Source: an uncultured Armatimonadota bacterium
GTDB lineage: Bacteria > Armatimonadota > Fimbriimonadia > Fimbriimonadales > Fimbriimonadaceae
Assembly (NCBI GenBank): GCA_903833215.1
Contig: CAILEM010000077.1
Span: 62,001-126,000 of the forward strand
DNA length: 64,000 nucleotides
Direction of reading: 5' to 3'
The translations under genes and the position numbers were made by a program. Shown here piece by piece: positions 35,339 to 43,637 of this stretch (positions are counted from its first letter, which is position 1; each line of letters begins with the position of its first letter). Under the pieces are notes generated by a model that did not search any database, had not been told where the DNA came from, and saw nothing but the letters and a program-made list of their open reading frames with translations.

Positions 35339-36841
35339 TTACTTGCCCACCATACCGAGTCGCTTGGTTCGACGAATCACCTGCCCCGGCGTCTTTCCCG
35401 TCGCCTTGTTGTTCAGCAACACAGGTGTGCCGTTTACGAACACCGATGAAATTCCGATGGAGGGGGCTTCAGGTGCTTTTGTTGTGGCCTTATCAATAAC
35501 GGTGTTGGGATCAAGAAGGACAATGTCTGCTTTGAATCCGGGACGAATCTCCCCTCGCTGCGCAAACCCAAAGCGGTGGGCCGGAAAACCGGTCATCTTG
35601 TGAATGGCCTGCTCCAAGCTCAGCAGATGCTTTTGCCGCACATATAGCCCTAGAATTCTGGGGAAACTTCCCGCATATCTTGGATGTGCGCCACCTCGCT
35701 GGCCGTCTGTGCAAAACATCACCCTTGGCGATGCAATGAAGGTCTCGAGGTCTGCGTCTGACATTGCCGACACCACGACTTCTTCTTTCCCTTTGTACGG
35801 AGAGACAGACGTGGCGGCGACAACCTCCTGACACACCGTTACGGCGTCCTTTCCAGACATCCGGGAAATCTCCCCAATCGTTTTGCCTTTCCAGGTTGGA
35901 TCGGGCCCGTACTCGCCAAGGAGAACATGATCGGGACCGCCGACGTCCTTCAAGCCCTGCTCCCACAGCTTGCGATCCGAATAATCCTGAGTCTCAATGA
36001 GGACTCGGATCGTTGATTGCCAATAGGTGTAGGGATAAACGTCGGCAGTGACATAGACACCCTGCTTCTCGGCCGCCTTCATCTTTTCTAGGATCTCATG
36101 GGCTTTCCCCCAAACCCGCGCGCTACCAATTTTGATATGCGATACCTGGGCGGATAAGTGGCCTTCCCGTGCAATCGTGAATAGCTCATCAATGGCTTTG
36201 AGCACGTCGTTATCTTCGTTGCGCATGTGGCTGATGTACATGCCACCGTGAGTACCTGCTGCTTTTCCGAGTGCTACGAGTTCGGAAGTATTCGAAAATC
36301 TGCCCGGCTCATATTCCAAGCCTGATGAGAGGCCCAAAGCACCATTGTCGACATCAGCGGCAACAAGCGAACACATCTCTTTGATCTCTTGAGCCGTCGC
36401 GGCACGCTTATTGTCGCCGCCCATTACTTTGCCCCGTATCGTGCCATGGCCCGAAAAGCTTGCGATGTTTAGCGCCACGTGGTGGGAGTTGTACTTGGCA
36501 AACTGCTCCTTGAGCGGAAATCCAGACCCACCATCCTGACCGATGACCGAAGTCGTGATGCCCTGCCGGATTTGCGATTCCGCCACAGGATCTTTCAGTA
36601 ACCACCCGTCAACGTGGCTATGAGCATCGATGAAACCAGGAGCGACAACCATCCCCTTGGCAGAGATGACAGTTTCGCCACGCCGGGGCTTCAAGTGGCC
36701 GACGGCGACAATTTGGTCACCTTGAATCCGCACATCAGCCTGAAAGCCGCGTGCTCCGGTTCCATCAATGACTTGCCCACCGACAATGAGTGTCGAGGAT
36801 TGGAGCGAGAGAGCGAAGAGCGATATCAGAGTTAATGCCAT
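35339..36841 (-). CDS. Exported N-acyl-D-amino-acid deacylase-like amidohydrolase
   Basis: 500 residues from ATG 36841, with signal peptide MALTLISLFALSLQSSTL. Amidohydrolase metal motifs are present: DAHSHVD (H-x-H), 'GMYISHMRNE' (His), 'AQVSHIKIG' (His) and 'VMFCTDGQ' (Asp). The Cys metal ligand of the characterised D-aminoacylase is replaced by Asp in 'VIGQDGGSG', seen in other members as far as I recall. The family removes N-acyl groups from D-amino acids or cleaves related peptides. A start 30 codons upstream would bury the signal peptide. The M48 protease gene lies just upstream on the same strand. Confidence 0.85.
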   Translation of the reverse strand: MALTLISLFALSLQSSTLIVGGQVIDGTGARGFQADVRIQGDQIVAVGHLKPRRGETVISAKGMVVAPGFIDAHSHVDGWLLKDPVAESQIRQGITTSVIGQDGGSGFPLKEQFAKYNSHHVALNIASFSGHGTIRGKVMGGDNKRAATAQEIKEMCSLVAADVDNGALGLSSGLEYEPGRFSNTSELVALGKAAGTHGGMYISHMRNEDNDVLKAIDELFTIAREGHLSAQVSHIKIGSARVWGKAHEILEKMKAAEKQGVYVTADVYPYTYWQSTIRVLIETQDYSDRKLWEQGLKDVGGPDHVLLGEYGPDPTWKGKTIGEISRMSGKDAVTVCQEVVAATSVSPYKGKEEVVVSAMSDADLETFIASPRVMFCTDGQRGGAHPRYAGSFPRILGLYVRQKHLLSLEQAIHKMTGFPAHRFGFAQRGEIRPGFKADIVLLDPNTVIDKATTKAPEAPSIGISSVFVNGTPVLLNNKATGKTPGQVIRRTKRLGMVGK

Positions 36842-36899
36842 GGGGACTGTTTGAACAAACCGTCTCCATTCTACGTTCTCCGCCCCATGCCGTGAAAGT

Positions 36900-37769
36900 T
36901 TATGCCGACGCTGCGGTTGCCCTCGGAGCACCTGGATAGTCGCCAGCGAGAACTCGATCGAATGCCCCGCTTAGTACCCAATGCTCAAGTTGCTGGGCAC
37001 GGTGTACTGGCATGGGATGCGTGAAGGTCTTCCCCATCATCGCGAAGAGGATAATCTTCCCAAGCTGATCGAGAGGATCGGCATCCTGATAGGCTCGCGC
37101 CTGATCCATAAATGCGTCGCGATTCATCTCACTTGACAACCTATTCGGACCTGCCGTAAGCGCAATCTCCGCGTCGATACTCGTCTGGAGGGACTGCGAA
37201 ACGAGCAATCCGGCCCTATCCGCAGAAAACTCGGCTTGGCGCGACCACTCGTAAAAAGCCAAGATGAGTGCGTAGATGGCAACATCGCTGGCGCCAAGTG
37301 TTCGTCGGCCCACATAGTCGATCAGCGGGAAGAGCAGACTTGCTACCGAAAAATACAAGACGTGGTTGGCCTTGATGTGGCCGAGTTCATGCCCAATCAA
37401 GTGGTAAAGCTGCTCGTCCGACATGGTGTTGACCATCGAACTTCGCAACGTTATATAGGGTCTTTCCACCCCGCCGGCAAACGCATTGGGGAAAGGGTTG
37501 CTGCTCAGATACAGCTCCGGTTCGGGCATATCTAGGACTCGACATGATTCTTGGAGAATGCGATGAAGAGTTTGATATTGATTCGGTCCGCACCGGACCG
37601 ACATGCTCATGTTGTAGCAGTAGAGCCAGCGGTCAAAGCCGTACTCATAGAATTTGGAAACGAGCGTTGGCACCAACGGCATCCGCTTAAGCTTGTCCAA
37701 TGCCCACTTATCAGCATCGGAAGTGAACGCGTCGGACGTGATGCCCGTGAGGATTTTTCGATCGGCCAT
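36900..37769 (-). CDS. M48-family metallopeptidase
   Basis: 289 residues from ATG 37769. H127-E128-x2-H131 in 'HLIGHELGHIKANH' is the gluzincin zinc site, and 'QAEFSADRAG' supplies the third ligand Glu. Two hydrophobic segments follow the zinc site ('VLYFSVASLLFPLIDYVG' and 'DVAIYALILAFY'), so it is probably membrane-associated like HtpX, though the N-terminal helices of HtpX are absent. 'YLSSNPFPNAFAGG' precedes it, as in other M48 proteases. A 10-bp dyad with a long loop (37824-37865) lies upstream and may be regulatory. Confidence 0.9.
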   Translation of the reverse strand: MADRKILTGITSDAFTSDADKWALDKLKRMPLVPTLVSKFYEYGFDRWLYCYNMSMSVRCGPNQYQTLHRILQESCRVLDMPEPELYLSSNPFPNAFAGGVERPYITLRSSMVNTMSDEQLYHLIGHELGHIKANHVLYFSVASLLFPLIDYVGRRTLGASDVAIYALILAFYEWSRQAEFSADRAGLLVSQSLQTSIDAEIALTAGPNRLSSEMNRDAFMDQARAYQDADPLDQLGKIILFAMMGKTFTHPMPVHRAQQLEHWVLSGAFDRVLAGDYPGAPRATAASA

Positions 37770-37823
37770 TATGTTACATGGTACGTCTTTCAGGCCCACA
37801 GGTTGCGTCTTAGGGTCCGACGG

Positions 37824-37865
37824 CCACTATTAGCAATTTCTTGCCGAGGAATTTTCTAATAGTGG
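37824..37865. promoter_or_regulatory. Inverted repeat upstream of the M48 protease
   Basis: CCACTATTAG (37824-37833) and CTAATAGTGG (37856-37865) are perfect reverse complements 22 nt apart, about 55 bp before the M48 start. Operator pair or leader hairpin; no family assigned. Confidence 0.45.
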
Positions 37866-37955
37866 AACTAAACGGAATGCAAATCAACTCTGTATAAACA
37901 GAGAGAGTCGTTCAGTGAAACAAACGACCAAATCGGCGAGAACTATCCCGTCTCT

Positions 37956-37995
37956 GGGACGTCATATGACCCTCAAAATGACGTCCCATTTTTTC
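37956..37995 (+). terminator. Strong intrinsic terminator upstream of the acc operon
   Basis: GGGACGTCAT (37956-37965) pairs with ATGACGTCCC (37978-37987), followed by ATTTTTT on the plus strand. No plus-strand gene precedes it (the upstream gene is on the minus strand), so it must end either a short non-coding transcript starting near 37890-37910 or an attenuated leader of the acc operon. GTCGTT-N10-AACGAC (37908-37929) is a second stem just before it. Confidence 0.7.
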
Positions 37996-38028
37996 GCGTA
38001 AGCGGTGCGCTGGTAAACTAGATGCCTT

Positions 38029-38424
38029 ATGGCCCATCTGGAATCCGAATTGGTGAGGCACGCACTCAGTGTTGCCCGTCAGCATGGGTTTGCCGAAGTT
38101 GAACTGGCAATTGGCGACGAGAGCTTTTCCGCTCGACTTGAACCACTGCCCAAGAAATCTCGCGCAAGCAAAGCGGCCGAAGCGGCAGCCGCCGAACCAG
38201 AATTCCAGGTTGTTACGGCATCCCTCGTTGGTTATTATCGCGAGTCCAAGACTCCCCTGAAGGTCGGAGCAGCAATCAAGAAAGGCGACGTCGTCGCCAT
38301 CATCTCTGCACTCGGAATCGCCAACGACGTGGAATCAAAAGTCACCGGAGAAGTCGTCGAACTGTTAGTAGAGCCCAATCAGCCCGTTGAGTACGGGCAG
38401 GCACTCGCAAAGGTGAAAATATGA
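38029..38424 (+). CDS. AccB-like biotin carboxyl carrier homologue lacking the biotinylated lysine
   Basis: 131 residues. The layout is that of AccB: an N-terminal helix region ('HALSVARQHGFAEVELAIGD'), a short Ala/Lys linker, and a C-terminal biotinyl/lipoyl domain from about residue 60 ('VVTASLVGYYRESKTPLKVG', 'GEVVELLVEPNQPVEYGQAL'). Where BCCPs have E-A-M-K-L/M-M-N, this protein has S93-A-L-G96-I-A-N99, so the acceptor lysine is glycine (GGA), two base changes from any Lys codon. It cannot be biotinylated at the normal site. It heads the operon with accC. Plant BADC proteins are comparable: BCCP-like, no lysine, inhibitory subunits of acetyl-CoA carboxylase. The start ATG lies 9 nt after a TAAACT box. 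Confidence 0.85.
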   Translation: MAHLESELVRHALSVARQHGFAEVELAIGDESFSARLEPLPKKSRASKAAEAAAAEPEFQVVTASLVGYYRESKTPLKVGAAIKKGDVVAIISALGIANDVESKVTGEVVELLVEPNQPVEYGQALAKVKI

Positions 38425-38801
38425 AACAGATTCGAGGCAACACGCTTGTCGGGACACTGGTAGCGATCGCACTTATGGCTGTTTTGGCAGTCGCCCTTTT
38501 CAAGGGAAGTAGCGCGTTTGGTGGAAAATCTCTCCCTTCAAGAAAGGACGGCAAGGGAACAACGGTTATGGGGCAAGCCGAGCTCGCAGCAAAGGACACC
38601 GTTTGCCGCACTTACCTTGGTGAACTCCGCGCTTCGTTAATCATCGCTCAATCAAACAACGAAGAGAAATTCCCTGAGCAACTTCAAGATACAAAACTTG
38701 GGCAAGAGTTCTACAAATGTCCGCTCGGCGGAGAGAAGTACGTTTACGATCCAACGAACGGCAAGGTCGCTTGTCCACATCCGGGTCACGAGAAATACTG
38801 A
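38421..38801 (+). CDS. Small pilin-like membrane protein inside the acc operon
   Basis: 126 residues overlapping accB-like by ATGA and accC by one base. The N-terminus MKQIRGNTLVGTLVAIALMAVLAVALF, read as a basic leader, 'GNTLVG' and a hydrophobic helix, looks like a class III prepilin, but the Glu expected at +5 after G|N is Gly. The exposed part is short, with Cys at about 54, 93 and 116 and 'KYVYDPTNGKVACPHPGHEKY', reminiscent of pseudopilin C-termini ('Y-D-P..G..CP.H'). Function unknown. Its locked position between carboxylase subunits is unusual. Confidence 0.75.
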   Translation: MKQIRGNTLVGTLVAIALMAVLAVALFKGSSAFGGKSLPSRKDGKGTTVMGQAELAAKDTVCRTYLGELRASLIIAQSNNEEKFPEQLQDTKLGQEFYKCPLGGEKYVYDPTNGKVACPHPGHEKY

Positions 38802-40156
38802 TGTTAAGCAAGGTTCTGATTGCCAACCGTGGTGAGATTGCGTGCCGCGTAATCCGTGGATGTCGTGAATTGGGCATCAAGAGTGTCGCGATCTTCTCAG
38901 AAGTTGACCGCGAGAGCCTTCATGTGAAGCTTGCCGACGAAGCAATTTGCGTGGGGCACGGTTCGAACGGGGACTCCTATTTGAATCTTGCCAACGTTCT
39001 GATGGCTTGCCAGATATCGGGTGCCGAGGCCGTGCATCCCGGCTACGGATATTTCAGCGAGCGCGCGAACTTCGCAGTCGCACTCGAATCACTGGGGATT
39101 AAGTTCGTCGGCCCACCTACCGCTGCTATTGAGGCGATGGGCGACAAGGCGAGTGCTAAGAAGGCCGCTATCGCCTGTGATTGCCCTGTCGTTCCAGGTA
39201 GCGATGGCGCCGTCCCCACCGAGAGCGATGCTTTGGTCATCGCTGAAAAGATTGGCTATCCAGTCCTCCTTAAGGCGGTTGCGGGTGGAGGTGGACGCGG
39301 AATTCGGCGCGTCGATGCTCCCGAAGAACTCGCGGGCCTATGGAAGATGGCGCAAGCGGAAGCCCAGGCCAGCTTTGGGTCAGGCGAAATTCTGATTGAA
39401 AAGTGCGTTGTGAACCCAAGGCACGTTGAGATTCAGATCATTGGAGACTCGTTCGGAAACATGATTTACCTGGGGGAGCGCGAGTGCTCCATCCAGAACC
39501 TCCGACATCAGAAGTTGGTTGAAGAGGCCCCCTATGCCGATTTACCACCCGAAGTTCGAAAGCGAATGGGTGAGTGCGCGGTACGCGTTGCAAGTAGCGT
39601 TGGATACCAGAACGCTGGGACTGTCGAATTCCTCGTTGACTCGAACAATGATTTCTACTTCCTTGAGATGAACACTCGACTCCAAGTCGAGCATCCTGTG
39701 ACCGAAGAAATCACAGGTATTGACCTTGTTCACCTGATGTTGCAGATCACGAGTGGGCTTCCGCTGCCAATCAGCCAAGAAGATGTCGAAATCTCGGGAC
39801 ATGCGATTGAAGCGAGAATTACGGCGCAAGACCCTGATAAAGATTTCGCCCCTAGCACCGGTCGTATTACTGGCTGGCGCGCACCTGGTGGAAGAGGGGT
39901 ACGCATGGAAACACATTGTTACGCAGGGTTCTCAGTGAGCCCGTTTTACGATCCATTGTTGGCAAAGCTGATCGTGCGAGGCAGAACTCGCGAAGAAGCC
40001 GTCACCAAGCTTCAAACTGCGCTCCACGAGTTTGAGATTGAGGGGATCGCATCGAACATCCCGTTTTTGCGAAGGCTGGTAGCGTCGGAAGGTTATGAAA
40101 CTGGGCAATTCGATACGGGGTTTGTGCCTCGGTTCCTTGCCGGAGAAGCTCTTTGA
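38801..40156 (+). CDS. accC: Acetyl-CoA carboxylase biotin carboxylase subunit
   Basis: 451 residues from ATG 38801, overlapping the previous stop by one base (TGATG). All biotin carboxylase landmarks are present: 'VLIANRGEIACRVIRGCREL' at the N-terminus, 'HPGYGYFSER', the ATP-grasp loop 'KAVAGGGGRGIRRV', 'YLGERECSIQNLRHQKLVEE' (about 225-244) and 'FLEMNTRLQVEHPVTEE'. It carboxylates biotin on BCCP using ATP and bicarbonate, the first step of fatty-acid synthesis. Oddly, the carrier-like protein in the same operon lacks the biotin lysine, so a working BCCP must be encoded elsewhere. Confidence 0.96.
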   Translation: MLSKVLIANRGEIACRVIRGCRELGIKSVAIFSEVDRESLHVKLADEAICVGHGSNGDSYLNLANVLMACQISGAEAVHPGYGYFSERANFAVALESLGIKFVGPPTAAIEAMGDKASAKKAAIACDCPVVPGSDGAVPTESDALVIAEKIGYPVLLKAVAGGGGRGIRRVDAPEELAGLWKMAQAEAQASFGSGEILIEKCVVNPRHVEIQIIGDSFGNMIYLGERECSIQNLRHQKLVEEAPYADLPPEVRKRMGECAVRVASSVGYQNAGTVEFLVDSNNDFYFLEMNTRLQVEHPVTEEITGIDLVHLMLQITSGLPLPISQEDVEISGHAIEARITAQDPDKDFAPSTGRITGWRAPGGRGVRMETHCYAGFSVSPFYDPLLAKLIVRGRTREEAVTKLQTALHEFEIEGIASNIPFLRRLVASEGYETGQFDTGFVPRFLAGEAL

Positions 40157-40722
40157 TCCGATCAAAACGAAAAGCTCGTGAGGCAGCGATGCGGGCCCTC
40201 TACGAAATTGAGATCGGCCATACAGACACGACGTCTGCGCTTGAAGTCGTTCTCGCCGAAGCAAATCTCAAACCCGAAATGGTCGCCTACACGGAGCGAT
40301 TGGTACGAGGAATTCGGGGAAGCATTGCCACGATCGACCACAAGCTGGCTTCGATCGTCAAGGACTACGACTACAACCGCATCGCGGCAGTCGACCGAAA
40401 TGTATTGCGCGTCGCCGCATACGAAATTCTCGAAGTTCCAGAAATGCCGCCAGCGGTGACTATCAACGAGGCCATCGAAATTGCCAAGCGATACTCCACT
40501 GCCGATAGCGGGAAATTCGTCAACGGCGTCCTTGGTCGCCTGCTTCAGGAATCTCCAAAAGCCAATTGGGATCCTTCCACTGCACCCCCTGAAGTTGACG
40601 ATCTGATCGAAGAGGAACCAGAGCCGGAAGTCGTTGAGGAAGTAGTAGACGAAACTTCGGAAGAAGGAAAACTCGCTACGAAGTTTGGAATATGGAAATT
40701 ACGGACAGGGGAAGGTAAATAA
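40153..40722 (+). CDS. nusB: Transcription antitermination factor NusB with acidic C-terminal tail
   Basis: 189 residues from TTG 40153, overlapping the accC stop (TTGA). Residues 1-135 are a standard NusB: 'RKAREAAMRALYEIEIG', 'DRNVLRVAAYEILEVPEMPPAVTINEAIEIAKRYST' (read in parts, about 77-112) and 'KFVNGVLGRLLQE'. NusB joins NusE at boxA RNA to prevent premature termination in rRNA operons. Residues 136-172 form an unusual Glu/Pro/Val-rich acidic extension (DDLIEEEPEPEVVEEVVDE) followed by a basic end; its role is unknown. Confidence 0.94.
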   Translation: MIRSKRKAREAAMRALYEIEIGHTDTTSALEVVLAEANLKPEMVAYTERLVRGIRGSIATIDHKLASIVKDYDYNRIAAVDRNVLRVAAYEILEVPEMPPAVTINEAIEIAKRYSTADSGKFVNGVLGRLLQESPKANWDPSTAPPEVDDLIEEEPEPEVVEEVVDETSEEGKLATKFGIWKLRTGEGK

Positions 40723-40724
40723 TC

Positions 40725-41579
40725 GTGGCAGCACAGATTCTTGATGGATTGGCACTTTCGAAGATCGTTCGAGCAAACCTGAAGGATCGGGTGGATGTCC
40801 TTCTAGCCAAAGGTGTTACCCCCCGCCTTGACGTGCTGGTCGCTGCCCACGACCCGGCAAGCTTATCGTACGTCAAGATGAAGCACACTTGGGCGACCAA
40901 GGCTGGGATGACGGGAGAGAGCTACCCCGTCGATGAGAATACGACCCAGAGCCAACTCATCGACAAGATTCACGAACTCAACGCGAACCCCCTCGTTCAC
41001 GGAGTTTTGATTCAGCACCCGTTACCAAAACATCTTGACGAGAACGAAGCTCTCTTGGCGCTTGGTTCGGCTAAGGATGTCGATGGTATCACACCTGAGT
41101 CCCTAGGTCGCCTTGTTGCGGACCTACCCGGTTTTCGATGTGCCACTCCGATGGGCATCATGACCTTGCTCGATCACTATCAGATCCCTATCAAAGGAAA
41201 GCGTGCCGTCGTTGTAGGTCGATCCGTGATCCTTGGCAAACCAGCCGCTCTTATGCTTCTTCAAAAGCATGCGACCGTCACCATTGCCCACTCGCGCACG
41301 GAGGATCTTGAAGGGCTATGCCGAGAAGCCGATATTTTGGTTGCTGCGGTCGGCCGCGCCGAAATGATCAAAGGAAGTTGGATCAAGCCAGGAGCGGTGG
41401 TCGTAGATGCTGGATACAACCGAGTTGAAGGGCGGCAGGGGGATGTCGGGGATGTCGAATTTGAAACGGCGAAGGAAGTCGCAAGTTGGATCACACCTGT
41501 CCCGGGTGGCGTGGGCCCCATGACTGTAGCGAGTCTCTTGAGCAATGCAGTTACTTCCGCAGAAGCATCGACGCACTAA
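40725..41579 (+). CDS. folD: Bifunctional methylenetetrahydrofolate dehydrogenase/cyclohydrolase
   Basis: 284 residues from GTG 40725, 2 bp after nusB. 'PASLSYVKMKHTWATKAGM' has the catalytic Lys of the Y-x3-K motif; 'GVLIQHPLPKHLDE' and 'KDVDGITPESLG' are the substrate motifs; 'VVGRSVILGKPAALML' is the NADP-binding loop; 'PVPGGVGPMTVASLL' closes the family signature. It interconverts 5,10-methylene- and 10-formyl-THF for purine and fMet synthesis. Its last 35 bp overlap the next gene. Confidence 0.96.
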   Translation: MAAQILDGLALSKIVRANLKDRVDVLLAKGVTPRLDVLVAAHDPASLSYVKMKHTWATKAGMTGESYPVDENTTQSQLIDKIHELNANPLVHGVLIQHPLPKHLDENEALLALGSAKDVDGITPESLGRLVADLPGFRCATPMGIMTLLDHYQIPIKGKRAVVVGRSVILGKPAALMLLQKHATVTIAHSRTEDLEGLCREADILVAAVGRAEMIKGSWIKPGAVVVDAGYNRVEGRQGDVGDVEFETAKEVASWITPVPGGVGPMTVASLLSNAVTSAEASTH

Positions 41580-42420
41580 ATTGCTTGTCTACGGGATAAC
41601 CCTTCTCGTGGCCTACTCTGGGCTGTGCGTCTTTCTTGCTCACAGTTACCTTCATCCGGTCCGATTGATGGCGGGAGTAACCCCTTCTTGGGTCAAGGAA
41701 GTGCTTGTTCCAGGCGCAAAGGGGGACGTACCAACTTGGGCTTCACCTCGCCTCGCCGCGGGGAAGGGCAATCCGGTCGTGTTCGTCCTGGCATACGGGT
41801 ATGGCGGAGATCGATCCAACTGGTCGGATGTCATCCATGAATTATCCAAAAGGGGATTTGAAGCCGTAGCACCCTCTATGCCTGGACAGGATGCCAGCCC
41901 GGATCCTACCGTCGGTTTTGGAGTCAAAGAGGCGGCGATGGTGCTTGACACTGTTAAATGGGTTCGAAAGCAGTACAAGAACCCGCCCAAGATCGTTCTT
42001 TGGGGTCTATCAATGGGCGGTGCGGCAGTTTGGCTGGCCTCAGAGCAAGACCCGACAGTGGATGCGGTGATTACTGAAGGTGCTTACAGCGATTTCAACA
42101 CGACGATGTACCGCTGGCTGAACCGCAAAATGCCCGGGTCCAGTTTCTACCTCCGGCCGATGATCTGGCTCGCTGCTTACCAAGCGCACATCAACCCATC
42201 GACGATCATTCCTGGCAATGCCGCCGCCAAATGGCGAAAACCTGCACTCGTCGTCCAGGGAGGCGACGACAACTTGATCTTGATGTCCCAAGCCCAGACG
42301 CTCGCATCGGGTGCCCACTGCCCACTTTGGGTGGTGCCTGGGGCGAAGCATGCCGAGTGCTATGGCGTTGCCAAAGACGAGTTCCTAAAGAAAGTCACTG
42401 ACATCGCCAAGCACCTCTAA
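41545..42420 (+). CDS. Membrane-anchored alpha/beta-hydrolase
   Basis: 291 residues. One N-terminal transmembrane helix (LLVYGITLLVAYSGLCVFLA, about 13-32), then an alpha/beta-hydrolase core: 'VFVLAYGYGGDRSNW' (oxyanion loop), the nucleophile GLSMGG, 'VVQGGDDNLI' with the acid and 'VPGAKHAECYG' with the His. This resembles the YqkD/FrsA-like serine hydrolases. The 35-bp overlap with folD suggests coupled translation as the last operon gene. Natural substrate unknown. Confidence 0.82.
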   Translation: MQLLPQKHRRTKLLVYGITLLVAYSGLCVFLAHSYLHPVRLMAGVTPSWVKEVLVPGAKGDVPTWASPRLAAGKGNPVVFVLAYGYGGDRSNWSDVIHELSKRGFEAVAPSMPGQDASPDPTVGFGVKEAAMVLDTVKWVRKQYKNPPKIVLWGLSMGGAAVWLASEQDPTVDAVITEGAYSDFNTTMYRWLNRKMPGSSFYLRPMIWLAAYQAHINPSTIIPGNAAAKWRKPALVVQGGDDNLILMSQAQTLASGAHCPLWVVPGAKHAECYGVAKDEFLKKVTDIAKHL

Positions 42421-42427
42421 GGCTGGC

Positions 42428-43633
42428 TCATGTGTGGTATTCGGCGTTGATACGGACATACCCGTAGCCGAAGTCGCATGTGTACACGGTAGCGGAGTCA
42501 CCGGCTCCAAGCCTTAGGTCAATCACCACCTGATCGGACTTCAGGGCTGAAGAAACACGCTTTGGATCAAAGGACGCAGGAGCATTGTCTTCGAACAGCA
42601 CATGCTCTTCGTCGGCTGCGATCAGGCTTAGCCTCACGTCCGATGTTAGAAACGGAACTCCTGCTCTGCCCGCCGCCATCAGGATGCGGCCCCAGTTCGG
42701 GTCACAGCCAAACATAGCAGTCTTAACCAAGGGTGATTCGCCAATGGTACGGGCGATCTTCTTGGGGTCGCTCGATCCCTGAACACGGACTTCAATCAAC
42801 TTCGTGGCTCCCTCGCCATCTCGCGCGACTTGCTTCGCTAAGGAAACACACACGGCGGTGAGGGCCGATTCGAATTCCTCTTCAGTGGCCGCCTTCTTTG
42901 AGGCACCATTCGCCATCAAGATCAGCATGTCGTTCGTTGACGTATCCCCGTCAACCGTCATGCAGTTGAAGCTAGCGTCCGCCGCCCGTTTCAGAATCGC
43001 TTGGAGGTCCAGGCCTTCAACGTCCGCATCCGTAATGATGTACCCAAGCATCGTCGCCATGTTTGGCGCAATCATCCCGGATCCTTTTGCGAATCCGATA
43101 ACGAGGGCTTCTTGTGTGGCCGCATGCTGCCGCTGAGTCAGAGATTGCGGTGAAACGACGTCTTTACGTCCCGGATTCGTCCACGCCCACTTTTCAACCA
43201 AATCGGTCGTCAAGATAGCATCCATGAACGTGCGAACGTCTTGGCCCAATTTTTGAGATGCCTCACGGATTCCCTTCTCAACTTTCGACATATCGAGAAG
43301 TTGACCAATGACGCCAGTAGATCCAACCGCGATGCTGCCTGGATCGAGTCCAAGTCCTTCTGCCGCGAGTTCAGCCATGCGCTGGGTGTCTCGTACACCC
43401 TGCTCACCATTACAGCAGTTGGCATTGCCGCTATTGACCACAATGGCCCGAAGCGCACCGCTACCTACCGCCGTTCGCGAATAGTCAACGCAGGAGGCAC
43501 GCACCTGATTCGTTGTAAAAACGCCCGCCGACTTTGCATCACGATCCGAAACGATCATTCCTAAGTCGTTTCGCTTATTCTTCAATCCACATCGAACGCC
43601 GGTTACTGAAAATCCTTTTGGTAATGGAATCAT
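42428..43633 (-). CDS. argJ: Bifunctional ornithine acetyltransferase / N-acetylglutamate synthase
   Basis: 401 residues from ATG 43633 (an in-frame ATG at 43654 would overlap argC). 'KGSGMIAPNMATMLGYI' holds the self-cleavage site, whose Thr (in ATMLG) becomes the N-terminal nucleophile of the beta chain. 'VNSGNANCCNGEQG' and 'GCDPNWGRILMAAGRAGV' are family motifs, and it ends in the usual short '..RINAEYHT'. It recycles the acetyl group from N-acetylornithine to glutamate in arginine synthesis. It lies 4 bp after argC. Confidence 0.95.
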   Translation of the reverse strand: MIPLPKGFSVTGVRCGLKNKRNDLGMIVSDRDAKSAGVFTTNQVRASCVDYSRTAVGSGALRAIVVNSGNANCCNGEQGVRDTQRMAELAAEGLGLDPGSIAVGSTGVIGQLLDMSKVEKGIREASQKLGQDVRTFMDAILTTDLVEKWAWTNPGRKDVVSPQSLTQRQHAATQEALVIGFAKGSGMIAPNMATMLGYIITDADVEGLDLQAILKRAADASFNCMTVDGDTSTNDMLILMANGASKKAATEEEFESALTAVCVSLAKQVARDGEGATKLIEVRVQGSSDPKKIARTIGESPLVKTAMFGCDPNWGRILMAAGRAGVPFLTSDVRLSLIAADEEHVLFEDNAPASFDPKRVSSALKSDQVVIDLRLGAGDSATVYTCDFGYGYVRINAEYHT

Positions 43634-43637
43634 TTGT

